Source of the DNA: CCMP332 sp040218795
Lineage (GTDB): Bacteria; Bacteroidota; Bacteroidia; Cytophagales; CCMP332
Direction: 5' to 3'
Assembly (NCBI GenBank): GCA_040218795.1
Contig: JAVJQT010000005.1
Coordinates: forward strand, 620,001-684,000
DNA length: 64,000 nucleotides
The notes beneath the pieces are model-generated. The model worked only from the letters and a program-made list of their open reading frames with translations. It did not search any database and was not told where the DNA came from. Positions 35,197-44,168 of the stretch are shown piece after piece. The first letter of the stretch is position 1. Every line of letters begins with the position of its first letter. Made by a program: the position numbers and the translations under genes.

Positions 35197-37326
35197 ATGA
35201 TTCGACAATACTTTATCCTACTATTTGCCATTATATTTTCTAATTCTTTAGTAATGTCACAGGGAAATCCCTTTAGTAACTTCATTCCTAAAACGCCAGA
35301 CGGTTTTGACAGATGCTATAGTGAACAATTGCAGCATGAACTTTATGAAACAAATAAGGAATTCAGAAATGCCGTAGACAATTCTAATATCTTTAAAAAT
35401 AATTCCAATCAAAATTCAAATATTTCAAAACGTTTATTTGGAGACAGCGTGATCAGGGTTCCTGTTGTAGTACATGTATTGCATCAAAATGGTCCTGAAA
35501 ATATATCGAAAGCGCAAATCGAAAGTCAGATAAGAATTTTGAATGAGGATTTTAGAAGGATTCCTGGCACCAATGGTTTTGGGCCCGGTGTTGATACAAA
35601 AATTGAATTTTTTCTTGCTAAAAAGGATGAGTTTGGCAATTGCAATGAAGGAATTGTAAGAGTACAAAGCAGTGCAACCAATAATGGGACAGACTCTCAG
35701 ATAAAAAACGCCTCGCCAAATTGGGATCCCGCGAAATATTTGAATTTCTATATAGTCAATAGTTTAGGTGGTGTTTTAGGCTATGCTTATTTGCCTGATG
35801 TACTTCAATCCAACCCTTCAATTGATGGAGTTGTAATAGCAGATCAATTTTTTGGAGATATTGGCACATCCGGTTCAGGCGCTTTTGGTCTTGGAAGAAC
35901 TGCAACGCACGAAGTTGGTCATTGGATTGGTTTGAGGCATACATTTCAGGGTGGTTGCTCAGGAATGAGCAATTCCAATTGTTTTAGCAATTCAATAAGC
36001 CCATCTGGATTTGGAGATGGTGTTTGTGATACGCCACCCGTAAGTTCTCCAAACTTTGGATGCAATTTAAATAGGAATTCCTGTTCAGAAAATATAACCA
36101 TATTGGGAGGAAATGCATTAGATCAGGTTCAAAATTATATGGACTATAGCGATGACATATGTTTTGACAGATTTACTCAAGGGCAGAAAGACCGAATGAT
36201 GCATATGTTTAATACATACCGATTTGCTCATCTCGATTCTATGAATGCGATTTCAGCAGGATATTTCGGATGTGCAGTCTCAGCAGCCATATCGGGTTCA
36301 GACACAGTTTGCGTGGGAGAAGATGCTACCATAACATTTAATCTAAGCGGAAATCCTCCATTTGATATTGTTTATACGGATGGTAGCAATAATTTCACCA
36401 TTACCGGTGCCAGCAACCCTCATACGGAGATTATCTCAGCAGCACAGGGTACATTTACCTATACCATAGTATCAGTGACTGATCAGGATTCTACCAAAAC
36501 TGCTCCGGATCCATCTTTAAGTGGCAGCGCTGAAATTACCGCATTATTTACAGGTGCGATTGATGCTACATTAAGCGGAACGGGGTCCATTTGTGAAGGC
36601 GATACAAGTATCATCAACTTTTCTGCTAATGGAGGTACAAGTCCATTCGATATTGAAATTAATAATGGGATAGGTTCAATTTTAGGTATTGCAAACAACT
36701 CGGATATACTGGTTACACCTGCTGATACTTCAACATTTACCCTTTTAAATGTTTCGGATGCCAACGGTTGTTTGACAACGACTTTTTCATCCTCCGCCAG
36801 TTTTAATGTGACCCAAAGTCCAAATTCGTTTTTCTTGAAATCTATAAATAAAGGAATAGTAACATTTAGCAACTCAACTGCCGGAGCAAGTTCCTATTTA
36901 TGGGATTTCGGAGATGGCAGCACATCGACACAACAAAATCCGGTTCATAATTATTTGACAACAGGACAATTTACTGTTTCATTAACAAGTACAAATAACC
37001 AATCCTGTTCAAATACCTATTCTGAAATAATAACAATATCTGAGATTTCATCTATACAGGGTCTTTTAGCAGGCGAGAGTTTTGAACTATACCCTAATCC
37101 TGTTGAGGATAAAGTCAATTTTAGAATTAAATTGAAATCAGAACAGAATATTAAAATAGAAATTTATAATGTTAATTCAGAGCAGGTTGCAATGCATAAC
37201 TCAAAAGAAAAAGCCGTAGAGCATAATTATGAATTTGAATTAGGGCCTTTCCCTTCTGGTATTTATATTTTAAAATTAAGTACAGAAGATGGGCGTGTAT
37301 TGAATTCAAAAATCTGCAAAAAGTAA
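35197..37326 (+). CDS. M43 (pappalysin-like) zinc metalloprotease with PKD and T9SS type A sorting domain
   Basis: The protein is 709 residues, first of three tandem paralogues. The signal peptide ends VMSQ and a propeptide-like region carries NPFSNFIPKTPDGFDRCYS. The catalytic domain has the full HExxHxxGxxH motif HEVGHWIGLRH (His238, Glu239) and the Met-turn NYMDYSDD. Two Cys-containing Ig-like units follow (DTVCVGEDATITFNLSGNPP, GSICEGDTSIINFSANGG), then a PKD unit (SYLWDFGDGSTSTQQNPVH). The type A sorting domain spans LYPNPVEDK to PFPSGIYILKLSTEDGR plus a terminal KK. It should be a surface or secreted protease. Unlike its two neighbours it lacks GEVED and TIG modules. Confidence 0.92.
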   Translation: MIRQYFILLFAIIFSNSLVMSQGNPFSNFIPKTPDGFDRCYSEQLQHELYETNKEFRNAVDNSNIFKNNSNQNSNISKRLFGDSVIRVPVVVHVLHQNGPENISKAQIESQIRILNEDFRRIPGTNGFGPGVDTKIEFFLAKKDEFGNCNEGIVRVQSSATNNGTDSQIKNASPNWDPAKYLNFYIVNSLGGVLGYAYLPDVLQSNPSIDGVVIADQFFGDIGTSGSGAFGLGRTATHEVGHWIGLRHTFQGGCSGMSNSNCFSNSISPSGFGDGVCDTPPVSSPNFGCNLNRNSCSENITILGGNALDQVQNYMDYSDDICFDRFTQGQKDRMMHMFNTYRFAHLDSMNAISAGYFGCAVSAAISGSDTVCVGEDATITFNLSGNPPFDIVYTDGSNNFTITGASNPHTEIISAAQGTFTYTIVSVTDQDSTKTAPDPSLSGSAEITALFTGAIDATLSGTGSICEGDTSIINFSANGGTSPFDIEINNGIGSILGIANNSDILVTPADTSTFTLLNVSDANGCLTTTFSSSASFNVTQSPNSFFLKSINKGIVTFSNSTAGASSYLWDFGDGSTSTQQNPVHNYLTTGQFTVSLTSTNNQSCSNTYSEIITISEISSIQGLLAGESFELYPNPVEDKVNFRIKLKSEQNIKIEIYNVNSEQVAMHNSKEKAVEHNYEFELGPFPSGIYILKLSTEDGRVLNSKICKK

Positions 37327-37348
37327 TTTAAAGATCCTTTCAAATAAG

Positions 37349-37381
37349 GCTCAAATTCCATACGGAGTTTGGGCTTTTTTT
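37349..37381 (+). terminator. Rho-independent terminator after the first M43 gene
   Basis: An 11-bp imperfect stem with two G-U pairs (GCTCAAATTCC / GGAGTTTGGGC, 37349-37359 and 37364-37374, with a 4-nt loop) is followed by TTTTTTT. It sits 22 bp after the stop and isolates the first protease gene from the second. Confidence 0.8.
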
Positions 37382-37462
37382 ATAGTCTTGATAAGCACAG
37401 CTAATTGTTTGTGCAAATCATAATTGAAATTCCTATTTTTAAAGGACAATTAATTCAATACC

Positions 37463-40400
37463 ATGAGATTTAAACTGCTACTTAATACTTCAATAGTTTT
37501 ATTCTTTAGCCTTTCATTATTTGCTCAAACGAATCCCTTTTCAGAATCAACACCTTTGAGCAAGGACGGATATCGTTTGTGTTATACCTCAGAGCTCGCT
37601 CATGAAAAGTACAATAGCGATCCCGCTTACAGAAATAAAGTTGACCTGGAGAATTCCGGTCTTTTATTAAATCGAAACGCATCTTCCGTTCCATTTAGTG
37701 ATAGTGTAATTCGTATTCCGGTTAATTTCATTGTTGTGCATAATGGTGGCGCTGAAAACATCTCTCAGGCCCAAATTGAAAGTCAAATTAGAATTCTAAA
37801 TGAGTCTTATAGAAAAATTCCCGGAACACCGGGTTTTGGAAATGGAGTAGATACCAAGATTGAATTTTTCTTAGCTCAAAAAGATCCAAATGGCAATTGC
37901 ATAGATGGAATTGAAAGACATCAAAGTTCTTTAACAATTCACAATGTTGGTCCACAGTTATCCAATACATTCCCTCCAATGGATTACACTAAATATTTAA
38001 ACGTCTATGTAGTCACAAGTATTGGAACTGGTGGAACTATAGGATATACTTACCTTGCCAATAATAATGGTGGAGATCAATTTAATTCAATTTATATAGC
38101 ACACCACGCAATAGGTGACATTGGTACTGCAGGAACTGTTTTTCCAGCGATCAGTTCGGGAACCGTTCTTGCACATGAGGCCGGTCATTGGTTGAATTTA
38201 TTACATGTATTTGAGCCACAAGGCTCTTGTCCTTCGGGCAATTGCGCAACTTCAGGAGATTTTATTTGTGATACACCGCCACAACAGAGCGCCTCTCCCA
38301 ACGGTTGTAATCCTGCCAATTCATGCGGTACGCCAAATAACATTAATAATTACATGGATTACGGAAGTGACAATTGCTTCAACATGTTTACAGACGATCA
38401 GAAAAGCAGAATGCAGGCAGCAATTACCCAGCATAGACCTAATTTAATGGATTCAACAAATGCTGTAGATGCCGGCTATTATGGATGCCTTGGTATCACC
38501 TATTGCCAGTCACAGGCTAACAACACTTCGGGAACGGAAATTCAAAATATGACGCTAACAAATGTCACTAAAAACACCGTCAATGAGTGTACAGGCTATT
38601 CATCCTTTAATACAACTTTTGCAAATGTTACCCAAGACAGCAGCTACGTATTGTCAGTAACTACCGGACATTGCAGCGGTGGGACTGCTCCAAACCACGA
38701 AGTAAAGGCCTTTATAGATTGGAACAGAGATGGGGACTTTGTTGACCCAGGTGAAGAATATCTGGTTAAAGCCCTGGGACCTGCAGGAACAGGAACAGTT
38801 TCAATTACTGTGCCCGGAAATGCGCCTTTGGACCGTACTGGTCTTCGGATTATTGCTACAGATGGCGGTGTAATTGGTCCCTGCGCGACTTATGCCTTTG
38901 GAGAAACAGAGGATTATGGAATTCAGGTTTTGGCTCCACCGCCAACAATTACATCTTTTGCTCCAAGCTCAGGGCCAATAGGCCAATTGGTTTATGTAAC
39001 AGGAGATAATTTCACTGGGGCCAGCTCTGTAACATTCAATAACACCACAACAGCAGCAGTTACAGTAATTAGTGATGATTCATTGAGAGTAAATGTACCT
39101 GCCAATGCCACTTCCGGTCCAATTACAGTTACTACACCCATTGGTTCAGACGTAAGTGCAGGAAGTTTTAACGTTACCACACAATTGCCAACTGTAAATA
39201 CATTTTCTCCTGACTCCGGCTTTGTAGGAGATCCGGTAGTTATTTTTGGATCTAATCTAGGGACGGTTCAGCAAGTGTTTTTCAATAGTACTCCCGTAAC
39301 AAGCTTTACTCAACCACAGGGCATCGAAATAAATACAACAGTTCCTCCAGGTGCAACTACCGGAAAAATACAAGTGCAAAACGCGGTTGGTATCGCTACA
39401 AGTGCAAATGATTTCATCGTTAGAGTACCTCCTACCACAGCAAGTATCTCAGGTACAAGCCAGGTTTGTGATGGTACAAGTGCTAATTTGACGTTCAATT
39501 TAACAGGTACTCCTCCTTTTAATGTCGTTTACACGGATGGAACAAATAACTTTACATTGAATAATGTTAACAGTCCTCATGTAGAAACTGTTAATCCCGG
39601 AATTGGTGCAACGACTTACACTATAATATCCGTGTCAGATACCAACAAAGTAGTAACAGCCCCGAATCCGGCCATTACCGGAAATGCAACCATTACGGTC
39701 AATGCAAATCCAAGTTCAGCATCGCTGAGCGGAACTGCCACTATCTGTGAAGGAGATACGACAAGCATCACGTTTAATGCAAGTGGTGGATCTGGGCCTT
39801 ACGATATAAGTATTGACAATGGCCTTGGTACATTTAACAATTTACAGGATGGCGCCATAATCGTTGTAAGCCCTACAACGAGCAGCACATATTCCATTCT
39901 TTCTTTAAATGACAATAATGGCTGTTCTACAAATAATTTTACAGGTTCCGCCAATGTAAATGTTAATGCAGGTCCCGACGCCAACTTTAATTCTTCAATC
40001 AATAAAAGTATCGTAACATTTACTGATTTATCCGTAGGAGCAGTTTCCTGGTTATGGGAATTTGGCGACTCAACAAGTTCTACCCAACAAAACCCGGTTC
40101 ACACTTATTTACATATCGGAATTAAAAACGTTAGACTTACTTCGACAAATTCAAATGGTTGTATTGATCAAATAACCAAGAATTTACTAATAACGGAAGT
40201 TTCAGGGTTTGAAGGTCTTGGCGAAGGAGAAAATATCAATATTTATCCTAACCCTGCAGACAATGAAGTCAAAGTTGATATCAGGCTCAATCGTGCAGAA
40301 AAAGTAAGCATTGACATTGTTAGCATTGATGGTAAAAAAATGATGAAAATCGCAGATTCAAAGGATTTGGATAAGCATATAATTAATTTAAATGTGGATG

Positions 40401-40480
40401 ATTTCCCCTCTGGCATCTATATCCTTAAAATTGAATTGAGCAATGGAAGAATTTTCAATACGAAGTTTTATAAAAATTAA
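37463..40480 (+). CDS. M43 metalloprotease with GEVED, two TIG, Ig-like, PKD and T9SS type A domains
   Basis: The protein is 1005 residues. The signal peptide ends SLFAQ. The catalytic motif is HEAGHWLNLLH (His238), so Asn replaces the Gly of HExxHxxGxxH, and the Met-turn is NYMDYGSDN. A GEVED domain follows (about 345-495: CTGYSSFNTTF, HEVKAFIDWNRDGDF, GETEDYGIQV), then two IPT/TIG units (PTITSFAPSSGPIGQLVYVT, PTVNTFSPDSGFVGDPVVIF). Two Cys-bearing Ig-like units (SQVCDGTSANLTFNLTG, ATICEGDTTSITFNASGG), a PKD (WLWEFGDSTSSTQQNPVH) and the type A sorting domain (IYPNPADNEVKVDI) complete it. It is a secreted or surface protease probably targeting host or prey protein. The mosaic domain set is shared only with the next gene. 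Confidence 0.92.
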   Translation: MRFKLLLNTSIVLFFSLSLFAQTNPFSESTPLSKDGYRLCYTSELAHEKYNSDPAYRNKVDLENSGLLLNRNASSVPFSDSVIRIPVNFIVVHNGGAENISQAQIESQIRILNESYRKIPGTPGFGNGVDTKIEFFLAQKDPNGNCIDGIERHQSSLTIHNVGPQLSNTFPPMDYTKYLNVYVVTSIGTGGTIGYTYLANNNGGDQFNSIYIAHHAIGDIGTAGTVFPAISSGTVLAHEAGHWLNLLHVFEPQGSCPSGNCATSGDFICDTPPQQSASPNGCNPANSCGTPNNINNYMDYGSDNCFNMFTDDQKSRMQAAITQHRPNLMDSTNAVDAGYYGCLGITYCQSQANNTSGTEIQNMTLTNVTKNTVNECTGYSSFNTTFANVTQDSSYVLSVTTGHCSGGTAPNHEVKAFIDWNRDGDFVDPGEEYLVKALGPAGTGTVSITVPGNAPLDRTGLRIIATDGGVIGPCATYAFGETEDYGIQVLAPPPTITSFAPSSGPIGQLVYVTGDNFTGASSVTFNNTTTAAVTVISDDSLRVNVPANATSGPITVTTPIGSDVSAGSFNVTTQLPTVNTFSPDSGFVGDPVVIFGSNLGTVQQVFFNSTPVTSFTQPQGIEINTTVPPGATTGKIQVQNAVGIATSANDFIVRVPPTTASISGTSQVCDGTSANLTFNLTGTPPFNVVYTDGTNNFTLNNVNSPHVETVNPGIGATTYTIISVSDTNKVVTAPNPAITGNATITVNANPSSASLSGTATICEGDTTSITFNASGGSGPYDISIDNGLGTFNNLQDGAIIVVSPTTSSTYSILSLNDNNGCSTNNFTGSANVNVNAGPDANFNSSINKSIVTFTDLSVGAVSWLWEFGDSTSSTQQNPVHTYLHIGIKNVRLTSTNSNGCIDQITKNLLITEVSGFEGLGEGENINIYPNPADNEVKVDIRLNRAEKVSIDIVSIDGKKMMKIADSKDLDKHIINLNVDDFPSGIYILKIELSNGRIFNTKFYKN

Positions 40481-40504
40481 TTCCCAATTCAGACTTTAAA
40501 AGAA

Positions 40505-40535
40505 AAGCCTCATTGGATTGCTAATGAGGCTTTTT
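40505..40535 (+). terminator. Rho-independent terminator after the second M43 gene
   Basis: A perfect 8-bp stem (GCCTCATT / AATGAGGC, 40507-40514 with 40523-40530, 8-nt loop) is flanked by A's and followed by TTTTT. It lies 27 bp beyond the stop, and the next gene starts about 100 bp further on. Confidence 0.9.
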
Positions 40536-40632
40536 CAATTGTATTGTGGATAGGTATCAGAAAATTAAAGCTTCAATTATATTTTCAAACCTTGTTTTTA
40601 TATTTTTACAATTCCTATTTAATAAAAATCGA

Positions 40633-43600
40633 ATGAAATTTAATATTTTACTAAGCTCCTGCTTGTGGATTGCACTTTCAATAAGTGTCCATGGGCAGTC
40701 AAATCCTTTTGCAAAAAATATCCCTTCTCATAACGGGATTCACAGATGCTTTTCTGATCAGATAGCACATGATGAATACAATAATAATCCTGATTTCAAA
40801 TTTGCGATAGATAATGGTTACAGTTTAAATAAAAACAGTAATACTCCTGTCCCAACTCAAAGATTTTCTGATAGTGTAGTACGCATTCCGGTTGTTTTTC
40901 ATGTCATTCATAATGGGGGTGCTGAGAATATTTCTCTTAGTCAAATAGAAAGTCAGATTAGAATTCTCAACGAAGATTTCAGAAGAATCCCCGGAACACT
41001 TGGTTATGGATTAGGTGTTGATACCAAAATAGAATTTTTTCTTGCCCAAAAAGACCCCACTGGTAATTGTACAGATGGTGTTGTTCGGGTACAAAGCAGT
41101 TTAACAAACCATACCCCTTCTCAGGCCGCAGCATTAAAAGCATTAAGCTGGTGGGATAATACAAGGTATTTAAATTTCTGGGTAGTCAATACAATGGGTG
41201 GAGTTCTCGGTTATGCAACATTTCCCGGTGGTTCTCCTGCACTTGACGGAATTGTTTGTGCGGATGAATATGTCGGCGATGAAGGGACATCTTCGGGAAC
41301 CGGTCCTTATGGCTTAGGGCGAACAGCTACGCATGAAATCGGCCATTGGTTGCAACTTTATCACACTTTCCAAGGTGGATGTGCAGGAATGAACAATTCC
41401 AATTGTAATACAGGTGGTGATGAAGTATGTGATACTCCTCCTGTAGCAAGTCCTAATTTCGGATGTCCTACAATAAATTCCTGTGCTGAAAATATTACAA
41501 TTCTAGGTGGAAATGCACCGGATCAGGTTGAAAATTACATGGATTACTCTGATGATCCTTGTTTTAATCTCTTTACTCAGGGTCAATCGATTCGTATGGA
41601 TAATGCACTAACACAGTTTAGATCTTTGATGCTGGATTCCATGAATGCGATTAATGCAGGGTTATATGGTTGTCTGGGCATTACCTATTGTAATTCCGAA
41701 GCTACGGACTCTACAGGAACTGAAATTCGAAATGTTAATATCGAATCATTAAATAATTCTTCTGCAAATAACTGTACCGGATATTCAGACTACACAACCA
41801 GTTTTCCTTTATTAACACAAGATAGTTCATATACTCTTTCTGTCACAACAGGACACTGTACTAACGGTACTGCTCCAAACCATGAAGTAAAAGCATATAT
41901 CGACTGGGATAGAAATGGAAGTTTTGCAGATATAGGTGAAGAGTATCTGGTAAAAGTAAATGGGCCGGCCGGAACAGGTACGGTTACTGTCACTGTTCCT
42001 TCAAATGCCCCACTCGACAGAACAGGAATGCGGGTAATCGCTACAGATGGCGGTGTAACAGGACCTTGTGCCAGTTATTTAAACGGGGAAACCGAAGATT
42101 ATGCCATTCAGGTTCAGGCTCCTCCTCCAAGCATTACCTCATTTAGCCCTAGCTCTGGTACGGTAAACTCAATTGTATTTATAGTTGGAGAAAATTTCAC
42201 CAGTGCAAGTGAAGTAAAGTTCAATAACACGGCAACCAATTTCTTTACAGTACTCAGTGATGACTCAATAAGAGTTAATGTGCCTTTTGGAAGTACGACA
42301 GGTCCAATTACTGTTACCTCTCCAACAGGAAGTGATGTTAGCGCCGGAATATTTACAATCACAACGCCTCAACCGGCAATCACCAATTTCACACCACAAA
42401 CCGGTCCAATAGGAACTTCCGTATTGATTTTTGGATCAAATCTTGGAACCGTCAACCAGGTAAGGTTTAATGGTGTAGTTGCACCCGGTTTTAGCCAATC
42501 AGGAAATCAGGTAACTGTAAATGTGCCAACTGGAGCAAGTACCGGAAAAATAGAAATTGATAACAATGTGGGTACTGCTCAAAGTGCAAATAACTTTGTA
42601 GTGACTTTCCCTCCTGTATCAGCAGGTATTTCAGGAACAGCAACCATTTGTGATGGTAACTCCAGCGATTTATCCATAAACCTGGCAGGTACGCCACCAT
42701 TTGATATCGTTTATACGGATGGCAGTAACAATTTTAGTTTAAGCAATGTGAATGGTCCATTCCCATTATTGATTCCTGTTTCTCCATCGATTGGAGCAAC
42801 AACATACACTATTGTATCTGTCATTGATCAAAATGACACAATCACTGCTCCAGATCCTGCAATTTCAGGAAGTGCAGTAATTACGGTAAATGCAAATCCG
42901 AGTTCAGGATCACTTAGTGGAAGCAGTACTATTTGCGAAGGTGATACAGCAAGTATTACATTTAATGTGCTTGGAGGCACAGGCCCTTATGATATCAGCA
43001 TCAATAATGGCCTTGGCCAAATAAATGGTGTTTCTGATGGTGCCATAATCACTGTGATGCCTTCAATCACAAGCACGTATTCATTACTGTCTTTGAGCGA
43101 TGATAATAATTGCAGTACTAGCAACTTCACAGGTTCAGGAACAGTAAATGTTAATGCAGGACCGGATGCCAATTTTACATCCAGTATCAATAAAAGTACG
43201 GTAACTTTCACCGATCAATCCATTGGTGCTGTTTCCTGGTTATGGAATTTTGGAGATTCAACATCTTCCACACAGCAAAATCCTGTACACGTTTACAGTC
43301 ATATAGGAATTAAAAATGTAAAATTGACTTCTACCCATTCAAATGGATGTATTGATGAAATCAGTAAAAACATATTGATTCTCGAAACTACAGGATTGTC
43401 AGGCTTAGGTATAAATGAGAATATCAATATTTTCCCAAATCCGGCCAATAACAGCTTGAATATTGATCTGATTTTAAATACCCCGGTAAAAGTTGAAATG
43501 GACATTATTTCAATTGAAGGCAAAAAAATGCTCAACATTGCCAACTCTTCTGTATCTGATTCATATAAAATGAATATTGATATTAATGAACTTCCAAGTG

Positions 43601-43668
43601 GGATTTATATTATGAATTTCACTTTGAGCGATGGAAGAATCTTAAATACAAAGTTTTATAAAAACTAA
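40633..43668 (+). CDS. M43 metalloprotease with GEVED, two TIG, Ig-like, PKD and T9SS type A domains (third paralogue)
   Basis: 1011 residues from ATG 40633, which starts directly at a signal peptide (MKFNILLSSCLW...HGQ). The in-frame ATG at 40546 lies only 15 bp past the upstream terminator and adds a second hydrophobic segment, so it is not favoured. The catalytic motif is HEIGHWLQLYH (about His234), with Gln at the usual Gly position, and the Met-turn is NYMDYSDD. GEVED (YIDWDRNGSFADIGEEYLV, GETEDYAIQV), two TIG, two Cys-bearing Ig-like units and PKD (WLWNFGDSTSSTQQNPVH) precede the sorting domain (IFPNPANNSLNIDL, GIYIMNFTLSDGRILNTKF). The protease domain is closer to the first gene but the tail is closer to the second. 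Confidence 0.92.
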   Translation: MKFNILLSSCLWIALSISVHGQSNPFAKNIPSHNGIHRCFSDQIAHDEYNNNPDFKFAIDNGYSLNKNSNTPVPTQRFSDSVVRIPVVFHVIHNGGAENISLSQIESQIRILNEDFRRIPGTLGYGLGVDTKIEFFLAQKDPTGNCTDGVVRVQSSLTNHTPSQAAALKALSWWDNTRYLNFWVVNTMGGVLGYATFPGGSPALDGIVCADEYVGDEGTSSGTGPYGLGRTATHEIGHWLQLYHTFQGGCAGMNNSNCNTGGDEVCDTPPVASPNFGCPTINSCAENITILGGNAPDQVENYMDYSDDPCFNLFTQGQSIRMDNALTQFRSLMLDSMNAINAGLYGCLGITYCNSEATDSTGTEIRNVNIESLNNSSANNCTGYSDYTTSFPLLTQDSSYTLSVTTGHCTNGTAPNHEVKAYIDWDRNGSFADIGEEYLVKVNGPAGTGTVTVTVPSNAPLDRTGMRVIATDGGVTGPCASYLNGETEDYAIQVQAPPPSITSFSPSSGTVNSIVFIVGENFTSASEVKFNNTATNFFTVLSDDSIRVNVPFGSTTGPITVTSPTGSDVSAGIFTITTPQPAITNFTPQTGPIGTSVLIFGSNLGTVNQVRFNGVVAPGFSQSGNQVTVNVPTGASTGKIEIDNNVGTAQSANNFVVTFPPVSAGISGTATICDGNSSDLSINLAGTPPFDIVYTDGSNNFSLSNVNGPFPLLIPVSPSIGATTYTIVSVIDQNDTITAPDPAISGSAVITVNANPSSGSLSGSSTICEGDTASITFNVLGGTGPYDISINNGLGQINGVSDGAIITVMPSITSTYSLLSLSDDNNCSTSNFTGSGTVNVNAGPDANFTSSINKSTVTFTDQSIGAVSWLWNFGDSTSSTQQNPVHVYSHIGIKNVKLTSTHSNGCIDEISKNILILETTGLSGLGINENINIFPNPANNSLNIDLILNTPVKVEMDIISIEGKKMLNIANSSVSDSYKMNIDINELPSGIYIMNFTLSDGRILNTKFYKN

Positions 43669-43687
43669 TTAGAATAATTTAATTGAC

Positions 43688-43717
43688 CCGTCAATGTTTC
43701 ATTGGCGGTTTTTTTTT
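43688..43717 (+). terminator. Rho-independent terminator after the third M43 gene
   Basis: A 9-bp stem with one G-U pair (CCGTCAATG / CATTGGCGG, 43688-43696 and 43700-43708) has a TTT loop and is followed by nine T. It closes the protease cluster 19 bp after the stop. Confidence 0.9.
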
Positions 43718-43726
43718 GCTAGATAC

Positions 43727-44158
43727 TCAATCAAAAAGTCGAATAGAAGCGCTTTTGCTTTCTCCTTCCTTTAATTCAAATGAAGTATTCTCGAAAGCAG
43801 GAGGGCCAAAAGTTCCTTTTACATTATTGTAAAAACCATATGGTTCCGCAGGAGGGCCATAAAGTCTTGTATTTAGTTTGCCGTTTTTATCGAGATCGTG
43901 AATCACAGAGATCGAATATTTACCCGGAGGAAGTGCGTTAAAACAAACCTCGTTTACACCATTTTGAACCTTGATTGTGATGGCTTTTACCGGTTTTTCT
44001 AAATAGTCATTTTCGTTGTCGAAAACAGCAATGATCAGATCTCCTTCAATTTTTTTAATGCCGGTGACATTTACTTTTAATTGACAATCCTGTGCTATAC
44101 CATTTAAATAAATGAAAGAGCAAAACAATGTACAGAAAATTCTTTTGAGGAAAATCAT
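43727..44158 (-). CDS. DUF2141 exported protein
   Basis: This 143-residue protein has a signal peptide ending NGIAQ. The DUF2141 domain covers nearly all of the mature chain: LKVNVTGIKKIEGDLIIAVF, ALPPGKYSISVIHDLDKNGK and EPYGFYNNVKGTFGPPAFEN. The family is a small transthyretin/Cna-B-like beta-sandwich, periplasmic or exported, of unknown function. The conserved HDLDKNGKLN loop looks like a calcium- or ligand-binding turn. It is 10 bp downstream of lysS on the same strand and might be read through from it. Confidence 0.92.
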   Translation of the reverse strand: MIFLKRIFCTLFCSFIYLNGIAQDCQLKVNVTGIKKIEGDLIIAVFDNENDYLEKPVKAITIKVQNGVNEVCFNALPPGKYSISVIHDLDKNGKLNTRLYGPPAEPYGFYNNVKGTFGPPAFENTSFELKEGESKSASIRLFD

Positions 44159-44168
44159 TTTAAGAAAA

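Noticed and set aside
40546..40632. Upstream ATG giving the third M43 protease a 29-residue N-terminal extension
   Set aside because: It starts just after the preceding terminator and adds a second hydrophobic stretch. The ATG at 40633 gives a clean signal peptide.
35197..43668. The M43 cluster as a phage, toxin or interbacterial effector island
   Set aside because: There are no immunity genes, integrase or atypical boundaries. The sorting domains and terminators fit ordinary T9SS cargo genes.
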